Source: Euryarchaeota archaeon UBA60 (GTDB lineage: Archaea > Thermoplasmatota > Poseidoniia > Poseidoniales > Poseidoniaceae). From it: 8,026 nt of DNA. The DNA lies in contig DARQ01000076.1 of assembly GCA_002503395.1 (NCBI GenBank), forward strand, positions 24,045-32,070. Reading direction: 5' to 3'. Below the pieces are notes generated by a model. It saw nothing but the letters and a program-made list of their open reading frames with translations, did no database searches and was not told where the DNA came from. This document shows positions 1 through 8,000 of the stretch, one piece after another. The position numbers were made by a program, and so were the translations under genes. Position 1 is the stretch's first letter. Every line of letters begins with the position of its first letter.

Positions 1-581
1 ATGATATTCGAGGTGTTGATGTCAGAGAATTTCAAGTGATCGGCAGAGATACTCGCACCATCGAAAATCAGTGCCCCCAAAGATGGATTACCACTACCAC
101 CAATGGCGATTGGATAGCCATATGCATTATCAAATTCGACATAGGATAATACTGTCTTTGAGGTATCGATGGTATTGCGTAACACCAACCCCTCGCCGCA
201 TTTTGCATCACTGTTGAAACCACAGCGCCCCGTAGCTGATGCATTGGCCGGGTTGTTCCAAATCAGGCGAACTGGGCTCCCAGTGCTGGCTTGGGTCGCC
301 CCGCACGAGGATGAGCCAGCACAAAGAGCACCCTCGACCTCGATGAAAGTACCATTTGGAATCTGGATTGTCGTTCCGGCATTGATAATCAATGTCGCCC
401 CACCTGCAACCTTCACATCACCGGTGAGGGAATGTGAACCAGTCCACGTTTCGGTGCCGGTGATTTCACCAGCAGTGGTTTCATTCGTCGCCGCCATAGC
501 ACTTGGCGCGGCCGGTATCAGTACCACCAAGGTGCTCAAAATCATCAGCATCACTAAACTCAGACTTTTTGCGGTTCGCAT
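1..581 (-). CDS. Secreted surface protein with Sec signal peptide and beta-helix-like N-terminus (partial, 3' end outside window)
   Basis: An open minus-strand frame of 193 codons runs off the left edge with no stop. The start is the ATG at 581-579; the frame has a stop (TAA) at 656-654 and no other ATG between them. Residues 1-30 form a typical Sec signal peptide: MRTAKS, a hydrophobic core at about 7-23, and an Ala-rich end with likely cleavage after SAMA (30). The mature part begins with a stretch (about 50-84) of the type GDVKVAGGATLIINAGT, with short alternating beta strands and Gly turns, as seen at the start of right-handed parallel beta-helix surface proteins. Four Cys (87, 93, 120, 128) could form two disulfides. 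N-glycosylation sequons are at N33, N76, N113 and N189. AGGGA at 591-587 is a possible ribosome binding site. No enzymatic motif is visible, so the function is unknown; a large adhesin or cell-surface protein is the best guess. The frame and signal peptide are clear, the fold is inferred. Confidence 0.85.
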   Translation of the reverse strand, partial: MRTAKSLSLVMLMILSTLVVLIPAAPSAMAATNETTAGEITGTETWTGSHSLTGDVKVAGGATLIINAGTTIQIPNGTFIEVEGALCAGSSSCGATQASTGSPVRLIWNNPANASATGRCGFNSDAKCGEGLVLRNTIDTSKTVLSYVEFDNAYGYPIAIGGSGNPSLGALIFDGASISADHLKFSDINTSNI

Positions 582-586
582 ATATT

Positions 587-591
587 TCCCT
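587..591 (-). promoter_or_regulatory. Weak ribosome binding site for the signal-peptide gene
   Basis: AGGGA on the minus strand lies 5 bases upstream of the ATG at 581. It matches only part of the archaeal Shine-Dalgarno consensus (GGAGGTGAT), so it may be weak. If the candidate TATA box at 613-620 is used, transcription would start close to this site and the leader would be very short. Confidence 0.4.
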
Positions 592-612
592 ATGTGGCCT
601 GACCGAGGTCGA

Positions 613-620
613 GAATATAA
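613..620 (-). promoter_or_regulatory. Candidate archaeal TATA box for the signal-peptide gene
   Basis: The minus strand reads TTATATTC, preceded by GC, in an otherwise GC-containing stretch. Archaeal transcription starts about 25 bases downstream of such a box, which would put the start near 590, only about 9 bases before the ATG. Short leaders are common in archaea. The AT-rich block just upstream (641-713) contains many other TATA-like strings, so the true box could be further up. Confidence 0.35.
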
Positions 621-644
621 GCATGCGCTGTACTGGATAGAATT

Positions 645-703
645 AATAATATCTTATTTACTTAACAATATCAATAATAATATCATATAATAATAATAAT
701 ATC
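645..703 (-). repeat. Four GATATTRTT repeats in an AT-rich intergenic block
   Basis: The minus strand carries the 9-mer GATATTATT at 703-695, 684-676 and 653-645, and the one-base variant GATATTGTT at 672-664. The first two copies extend to a perfect 13-mer (ATATGATATTATT, 707-695 and 688-676). Start-to-start spacing is 19, 12 and 19 bases, a symmetric layout. The surrounding 641-713 is almost pure A/T, so some of this could arise by chance or slippage. The block lies directly upstream of the candidate promoter of the secreted-protein gene, where an activator or chromatin-protein site would be expected. Confidence 0.5.
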
Positions 704-714
704 ATATTAATAAT

Positions 715-749
715 CCCTAGTGGGCAATTATATGACACCCTATAGGGCA
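715..749. repeat. Pair of near-identical 12-mers, one containing the palindrome CCCTATAGGG
   Basis: On the plus strand CCCTAGTGGGCA (715-726) and CCCTATAGGGCA (738-749) match at 10 of 12 positions and start 23 bases apart. The second contains a perfect 10-base palindrome at 738-747. The pair starts 15 bases past the protease stop codon in the direction of transcription and is followed by the T-rich tracts of the AT-rich block. It could be a paired operator, or part of a 3' end or terminator region for the protease unit. The arms are too short for a strong RNA hairpin. Confidence 0.4.
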
Positions 750-763
750 TTTTTCAGCCATGA

Positions 764-1996
764 TCACTGGCCGCAAGGGAGAGTTGCAGATATTTCCGCA
801 AGCCATGCCGATGAGTCCAATGCCCCATATCCAGCACCATCATCATGTGGCATTACCTGCCCGGTGAGATGAGCAGATGAATTCACCAAAGCATCCTTCA
901 CCAATTCGATGCAACTTGAGCCGGATGATTGTGAGGGTAGCAATTCATTATGCTGTTCAAGGATTAACGCCAAGGCACCGGTGACGAATACTGTCGCGTC
1001 GCTGGTCCCAGAACTTCGGAAATATGTATTATCCCGGCCAGTGGATATAATCTCAACTCCTGGTGCGACCACTTCCGGTTTCTCATTCGGACTGAGGCGC
1101 AGGCCGGAATCCAATTGCTGATTGCCCTGTGATGACGCGTTCCATAGCCGACCATCCTCATTCACGGCACCGACAGCTATCGCCAATGGTACATTTGCCG
1201 GGGTGGCAACATATCCATCATCATCGCTACCACCATCATTACCGGCGGCGGCGATGACGTAAGTCCCGGCTGCCAATGCTCTCTCTACTGCCGAATAGGT
1301 ACTTTTGCCGCCGGACATTGCATCACCACCCAAGGAAAGGGAAATAATGTCGGCATCTTGCTCTTGCCAACACCAGTCAATGGCCGCGGCAACGGTTTCC
1401 TCATCACCTGAGTTTTCGCCATCGGTATCCGATTGCAATGCCGCGGCTACCGACAAAGTAACATTCGGTGCAGCACCTGAAATATGTCCATCTGCAACTA
1501 GAATCCCTACCATCATCGTCCCATGATTGCTATCGCCATAATCAACTGCCGTCGTCGAAGTACCGACGAAGTCTTTGAAATGAATCTGCACCGATTGCAG
1601 GTCTGGGTGTGAGATATCGACACCGGTGTCGACAATACATACGTTGACACCTTGTCCGCTGAGGTTACTGTTCTGCAACTCGCGAATCCCACTATCTTCC
1701 CAGGCCCACTCGGAATCAGGATATGTTAACTTGGTGATAGGTTGTTGATAATCCAAAAGCAGGAACAGAGCGATGAAGATGGCCAATACCACCCATACTC
1801 CGATAGTCCGATTCTGGCGGCCACGTGGCGCCTGTGTAAGCGGTGGTTTATGCGGCTCCCAACCTACTACCTTTGAGCGAAAATCTTCTTGCCACCCGGA
1901 AATCGAGGGGTCGACGGCAGAGAGAATCCTGTGGTCACTGGGCTCGGGGAGATACCCGATTCCATCCAACTCCTGAGGAATTCCTTTTCCTGCCAT
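764..1996 (-). CDS. Membrane-anchored subtilisin-like serine protease (family S8)
   Basis: This 410-residue protein is predicted to cut peptide bonds outside the cell. Numbering is from the ATG at 1996. Residues 1-60 are hydrophilic, with basic residues (RGRQNR, 58-63) just before a single membrane segment at 64-82. That places the N-terminus inside and the protease domain outside (type II signal anchor). The S8 catalytic set is complete: Asp123 in CIVDTGVD, His158 in NHGTMMVG, oxyanion Asn253 in AAAGNDGG and Ser332 in SSGTSDAT. Only about 40 residues separate the membrane from the Asp motif, too few for the usual I9 inhibitor prodomain. The Ser motif has Asp for the common Met and lacks the usual Pro. 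Four predicted extracellular Cys (120, 208, 362, 408) and four sequons (N111, N178, N286, N372) fit surface exposure. The ATG at 1996 is preferred because GGTGA lies 4 bases upstream. An in-frame GTG at 2029 would add 11 residues but has no such site. It lies 54 bases after the giant gene with no TATA box visible between, so co-transcription is likely. Confidence 0.92.
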   Translation of the reverse strand: MAGKGIPQELDGIGYLPEPSDHRILSAVDPSISGWQEDFRSKVVGWEPHKPPLTQAPRGRQNRTIGVWVVLAIFIALFLLLDYQQPITKLTYPDSEWAWEDSGIRELQNSNLSGQGVNVCIVDTGVDISHPDLQSVQIHFKDFVGTSTTAVDYGDSNHGTMMVGILVADGHISGAAPNVTLSVAAALQSDTDGENSGDEETVAAAIDWCWQEQDADIISLSLGGDAMSGGKSTYSAVERALAAGTYVIAAAGNDGGSDDDGYVATPANVPLAIAVGAVNEDGRLWNASSQGNQQLDSGLRLSPNEKPEVVAPGVEIISTGRDNTYFRSSGTSDATVFVTGALALILEQHNELLPSQSSGSSCIELVKDALVNSSAHLTGQVMPHDDGAGYGALDSSAWLAEISATLPCGQ

Positions 1997-2000
1997 GTAT

Positions 2001-2005
2001 TCACC
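2001..2005 (-). promoter_or_regulatory. Ribosome binding site deciding the protease start
   Basis: GGTGA on the minus strand, within GGATCGGTGA, lies 4 bases before the ATG at 1996. It matches the core of the archaeal Shine-Dalgarno sequence. The alternative GTG at 2029 is preceded by a CT-rich stretch (ACCTCACTTTAGTCT) without a match, which is why the ATG is chosen. Confidence 0.55.
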
Positions 2006-2050
2006 GATCCACAAGCCGCAGATGGTCACAGACTAAAGTGAGGTCGCAAC

Positions 2051-5000
2051 TCAGAAACGAGTCCCGGTTCCACGCTTTCGCCAGTTGTTGAATACCGCGA
2101 GTGCGATTAAGGCAATAATTCCTGCGAGTATCCATGTCAGAGCATCGCTCGGTTCTTCGGCCGGACGACTGACGATATCGATAGATATTGTCAAGTCTGC
2201 CGGGGTGCGCTCCAAGGGAGTATCTCCTGCATCGATATGAGCGACGAATAAATCAGGCCCGGCATTTACACCGGTAAGGTCCATCGAGATGACGAATTCC
2301 TTGGTTGTACCAGCCGGAACCGCCATCATGAAGGAATTACTCACATCACTATACGTCGTGCTGAGAGTAACTGAAACCGCATTGGCATCCAGCAATCCGT
2401 CGTTGCGAACTGTGACCAAGAAGGTATTATCCTCGCCGAAGTACGGCGCATCGCTTCGGGTGAAAATACGCTCGATAACCAAGTCTGCCTTGGCCAATAG
2501 AATGTCGACAACATGGGTCACCGAAGTGATACCATCCTCACTGGTGAAGGTCAAGGTCAGTGGCCAAGTACCGGAAGTGGCATTCTCGGGAGCATGGATT
2601 ACAAAGGTTTGTGTTCGAGTAGAGTTCTTTGTCAGAGTAACGGTAAGACTCTCAGGGGATACATCCCACCCATCCGGTAATTGTGAATCATCTACAATAA
2701 TCACCATGCTGTCATCACCATTGCCGATATTCTTCAGGGTGATTTCCATAGTTCCCTCGCCGCCAGCTCCTGCACCAGCGGACTCGGCCGGGTCGATTAA
2801 CTCGATTCCGAAGGTCTGAGGCATCGTGATCTCAACACTAACCTCGGAGACCGAACCACCTTCCGCTTCAAGACGTAGATTCACGCGATGTCCGGAATCA
2901 TATATCTGAATCGAGGTGCCGTTGGGCGCTTGAACACGTATCGTTATCTTCTGCGATAGGCTGGCATTTGCATCGACATCTCCGATTCCCAATTCCAGGT
3001 CAGATGAATCTGTCCATATTCCTGTTTCGTTGAGGATTTCTACTATCCAAGAACCTGTATCAGGTGAATTTGAGGACATCATCGGAGATGCGTAGAAGTA
3101 ATCATTCGCCTCGTTTCCTGAATAAGTGACATCCACCTCGATGGTAATGGCGGAATACTCGGCTCCTACTACATCCACCCACGTGCCATTGAGATGCATC
3201 AAATCATCATCTTCGTATGTAGCACCGATGACCGAAATTACTTCAAAAGATACGCTGTGTTCCACTCGGCGTTGGGACTGAATTGAAACTGGTGATTCTG
3301 CCTGAGATCCCACTTGGGAAGAGATTCCACCACTATAATTCATGGTACGATTTCTCTGAGTGGTACTAAATTCAGTTGAGAAAGAAACTGTTCCGGATGG
3401 TAACAGAATATCCAACTCACCATCTTCACCAACCGGCAATTCCCATTTAGTATTTGGATTCAACTCGAGAATGATGAGAACCGGCGCGTCGATGATGCTT
3501 GCACCCGGTGATTCACTATCGCCTAAATTGTGCTCACCTAAGTTGAAATCGAGCCAACTTGAAGTCATATTGATGACTCCACCATCGCGCATTTCCATGT
3601 CTAGGCTACCACCGGTAGCTACGCCTGCATCGATGTGAGAAATTGCCACATCGAATTCACTGGCCGTAGCATTTTGCAGTTGTGCCCAAACCACCCAATT
3701 GCCGGGGGTTACTTCAGCACTCCATTCCAGAGTTGTTCCATTCAAGGTGACGTTGGCTTGAAGCGCGACGCGGTCCAAACCAGCTTTCGGATACAACCAT
3801 ACCTGAGTGCGATTGAGCACCTCAACATCATCGAATAGATGGGTGATATTGCCGCTGATAGATACCTGTCCCGCAGTCATCATGATATCGCGACTGACAT
3901 GGGATTCATTTACCTCATAACCATTTACCGATTCATTACCATACCACTCGGCAGAGAATCCTTCCTTGTATATAGTTACATTATAGAGGTCTTTGACCGG
4001 TACGAAGAGTTTCCAAACCCCACCATTTTCAGTTTGGACTGTGACGTTGACATCGGTGCTATTGCCTAATATTGTGACATTCACGTCTTCGATGCCCTCG
4101 TCGAATCCTGGCAACTCATCACCGTTGAGGTCCCAGTACACCTTGCCGCCGATCTCGACCCAAGTTTGTGCACTAACCTCCAAAGTGACATTGGCGCCGG
4201 GCTGTAGGAAATCACGCGTCAGGTTATACTCGCCTTCCTCGACCGTCCACCGGGTCTGCACGCGGGTGTTGTTGAGATACAAAGTCCAATTTCCGGGCAT
4301 TATTGAATCACGGAAATAACCCGTTTCATTGGTGGCGCCAAGGCTGACATTGCCGAGGCCGTCCAAACTTACTGCAGTCAAAACGAAACCGTCGGACATC
4401 TCGCCGCTAGAATCATTGAATTGGATATCAATCCAGGTCGAAGCGATGGCCTTCCATGTTATTCCGCGGCGGGTCTCAGTTGCGTTTACTACCAGAGTAG
4501 AGCGCAATTCCTGTTGGAAACCATCGATTTCCGTGGGCGGTACCACCACAGAATAATTACCCATCGGCACGTATGCTGCTATCGTGCCGTTTTCATCGGA
4601 AACCAATAATTCGTAATTTTCGCCATCCAGGTCGTAGAGCCAGACGGTTGAGTTATCGATGATGCCATTACTGACATTGCGCAGGGTCGCCTCTACCAAC
4701 CAACTAGCCTCCAGGGTGACTGGCACCGCGTCAGCAGATGGTTCAAGGCCTACTCCTACCGACAGCGCCGGTTGGGTATTCTTGGTTTGGTGGTCACTGG
4801 CATTATCGCGCGGGTCCTGTTCATCGAATTGTACATCGTAGACGCCGAGGCGTAATTCCACAGTCAGGTTTCCTGTAGCTGAATAATTGTCTGAGGTTAT
4901 GTTAATCTGGTATCCATGGTTATCCAATAGGGGGATGAAACGCAAATCAACATTTATCGGAGTTCCATTCTCCCATGTCGAGTCTTTGCCAGTGTCCAAG

Positions 5001-8000
5001 AATACTTCAAAATTCACTGACATCAAGCCCGGCTGACCAATCAATTGCCACTCAGCTCCACCCGAGCCATTCAGTTCGACTTCCATCTCAGAAACATTGA
5101 TGTCTGTATTTAGTACGGAAAGGGTATAATTACCATCTGGCAACTTGAACGCGAAACGGCCTTCTTTATCGATTTCAGTGAACCAACTGACATCATCCTC
5201 ATCCATCGCTTGGATTTCCACTTGTTCCCAGCCTGTCAGTCCTTCAGCATATGTCGAAACGTTATCGTAAATATATAGCCACCCGATACCAGTGCTAGCG
5301 AGTCCAAAGGTCAAATTCAATGCATCCATACCGTCGCTCACATTAATGTGAACTCCGGCTGCGGATTGATTGGTAACCGAGAATGCCGTGACATTGAATT
5401 CGATTCCTTCGGGCAGAGATACCTCGAACATTCCACTGCTGTTTGTAACATCGGTAACAATGATGTTTCCAGAACGGAATTGCACGCCGATTCCGCTTGC
5501 TGGCAAGTGATTAATGGGTAGATTCTCACCTTCAGGTGACTGTTCCCCGAAGACTTCGGGCATCATCACAACCCCGGTCACATTGACACTCTTCTTGTAG
5601 AACCACTGCAATGAGAGGTCATCTGTGAGCAATTCAAATTCGTCGTAAAGGATGTAAACATCGTCAGAAGTATCTGTACCAATCCACATTCCCATAGGCA
5701 ATTCCACCAGAATATCACCGGTTTCGTTAGATGTAGCATTAACTACAAAGCTTTGAAATTCCGAGTTGATAAAGGAAACAGTGCGGTTGCTATTATCCCA
5801 CAACTCATATTGCCCAGTAGTCGAATTAAATATTGAATCAGCGAGATGAATCCTCACATCTTGATGTACCGGGATGGCGAAATCAATACTCAGGTTACTC
5901 GGGTCATCCATAACGAACAGAGTTCCATTGAATTCGTAGAAACTGTCATTGTCCAAATCGAAACGGTAGTAATAATCTCCTGGTGGCAGTGGACCAACCT
6001 CGAAATAACCGGTTTCATTGGTGGTGATCAGTATCACATCTTCGTCAGCCAGACCAAGGTCTTGCAATTCAAAGGTGAAATTGGCAAGAACATTACCTCC
6101 ACTATCTAGCATCGTGTCATTGAAGAAAGAGCCTGGGATTGTCATTTCCACGCCGTAAGAAGCTGAAATGCCAATATCTACCGGGTCGGGTAGCAGAACC
6201 TCACGCCCACTATCCAATTGTGCAATCATATTGTAGCGACCCGGCATCAGACCTGTGACATAGAATGAACCGGGCTCAACCATGGGTCCCGAGAAAGTAC
6301 CTATCCCGATGAATAATCCGGTGCCATTGATGGTGCCTGTGCCGACAAATCTGCCCGCACCCTCAAATGTCGCTCCCGACATCAAACGGGTGAACTGAAC
6401 ATCGCCCTGGGCTGTGAATCGACCTTGTGCGGCAACTTCTCCGTTGACCATATACTTAGTTACCGAGCCATCTGAAGACATCAGACATACCGTTTCATTC
6501 TCGGGCATACTGGCATTATCCAAGTCGCTGGCGTTGATACAATTAGCGATGTCGGTGGCATTTATCCACACCGCATCAATCATTCCACCACCGCTCCAAG
6601 TACCATTGCTGGTGTAGGATTGACGGTCGCTCAAGGTACGGGTATAGTTTCCGCTGAAATTGTAAACCGTCGCTGCGCCCTCGCTGGTGAACTCCCCGGT
6701 TTCGGTGAAGGTGACTTCCCCTTCACCCTGAACAATTCTCTCAATATCGGTAGTGAATGTGCCGCCTGTCGTAGTTACTGTTACGTTGTCGGTAAGACTC
6801 CAGATACCTCGCAAGATGAAATCGGTGTCGACCAGAGCATCGCCTTCAAAACTTTCGTGCCCGGTCCACGAGATACTGCCACTGATACCGGAAGACGCAA
6901 TTTCGATAATCACATCGTCTGCATACCTATCTCCGGAGTGGCCTTCCTCGCCGGTGATGTTCAAGTGGACTTCACTCAACCAGGTCATATTGGACACTCT
7001 GCCCAATAATCCGGTCAATTGGTTGGTGTCACGATCGTCATTGTAAGTAGTGGTCAAGTCCTGAAGTTTTTCACCGAGTTCTCCTGCCTTGATGTCATCC
7101 TGATCGACAACTGGATTGTTCTCGCCGATATATGCGCTGAAACGCATATGGCCGGCAGGAAGCACTGTACACCAATTTCCAGAATCATCGACATCGGTTG
7201 AGGCCAATGGTATCCAATAGGTGTTATTATCCATGTCCTTGGCGTCGTCACCGCTGAAAGCATCTCGCTCGACGAGAACTCGAACGCCGGTCATTCCTAG
7301 GCCATCATCGGACATCTGGACGCGGCCACAAACCTCGGTCCCGGTATAGTACTTCAGCACCTTGACCAAGGTATTGGCAACACCCACTCCTCGTATATCG
7401 ACAAACTGGTTCGGGAAATCCACATAATCAGGGGCTCCTGCACCATACCAATTGGCGATGACAAAGTGATTCATCATCGCCGCTGGCATAGTTGGTGCTG
7501 AAGAGAGAACCGAGCCGGGGGAACCTGTCTGCTGGAAGTGCTGGGCTGGCTGGGGGTTGCTCGAGCCTACATCCAACCCGAGGGTCGAAGCGCCATAGCC
7601 TACGTAGGTGCGGGCTATCATGGTCTCAAAGAAGGCGGCGCGATGGTCGACGCGTACGTCGACTAACTGAATCGGATCTAAGTCGGTACCGGACTGTTGC
7701 GCCAAAATGTCTTGGCGCTGCGCCTCATACCACTCGTCGACACTCATCTCATCCGGGAATGAACCACGCTCAGTCATATATACGGTGTCGAGGAAGTGTT
7801 CGACATCTTGCCCCCCAAGGGTGGTCGGTGCGTGGAAGATTCCGGTCGGGTTACCGTAGTTGTAGTATCGGTCTTGGTTACTGTGTCCACCTACCGGGTA
7901 CAGTCGGTTATCTACTGCAAAATAGCGGATTTCGTGGTTCCGAGTCAACATCTCTCCGGGCATTCCTTCACTATCCTGCACCGTATATACGCGATTATCC

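Noticed and set aside
169..690. Plus-strand open frame of 173 codons
   Set aside because: It is antisense to the signal-peptide gene, its end (rich in Ile and Asn) comes from the AT-rich intergenic block, and it shows no domain or ribosome binding site.
641..713. AT-rich block as a replication origin
   Set aside because: There is no origin-recognition-box-like GC-rich repeat and no replication gene nearby; a promoter or regulatory role fits the position better.
1997..2029. Upstream GTG start for the protease, adding 11 residues
   Set aside because: The GTG at 2029 has no Shine-Dalgarno-like match, while the ATG at 1996 is preceded by GGTGA at 4 bases. It remains possible.
2051..2180. Archaeosortase (PGF-CTERM) or LPXTG-type sorting signal at the end of the giant protein
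   Set aside because: Residues before the helix read RPAEEPSDA with no PGF or LPxTG motif, so a plain transmembrane anchor is the better reading.
2289..2819. Plus-strand open frame of 176 codons
   Set aside because: It is fully antisense to the NEW3/CARDB-like part of the giant gene, and its Ser/Val/Thr-rich composition is what the opposite strand of such beta-sandwich coding sequence gives.
6620..7046. Two overlapping plus-strand frames opposite the giant gene
   Set aside because: Both are shadows of the Gly/Thr-rich region, overlap each other in different frames and show no recognisable protein features.
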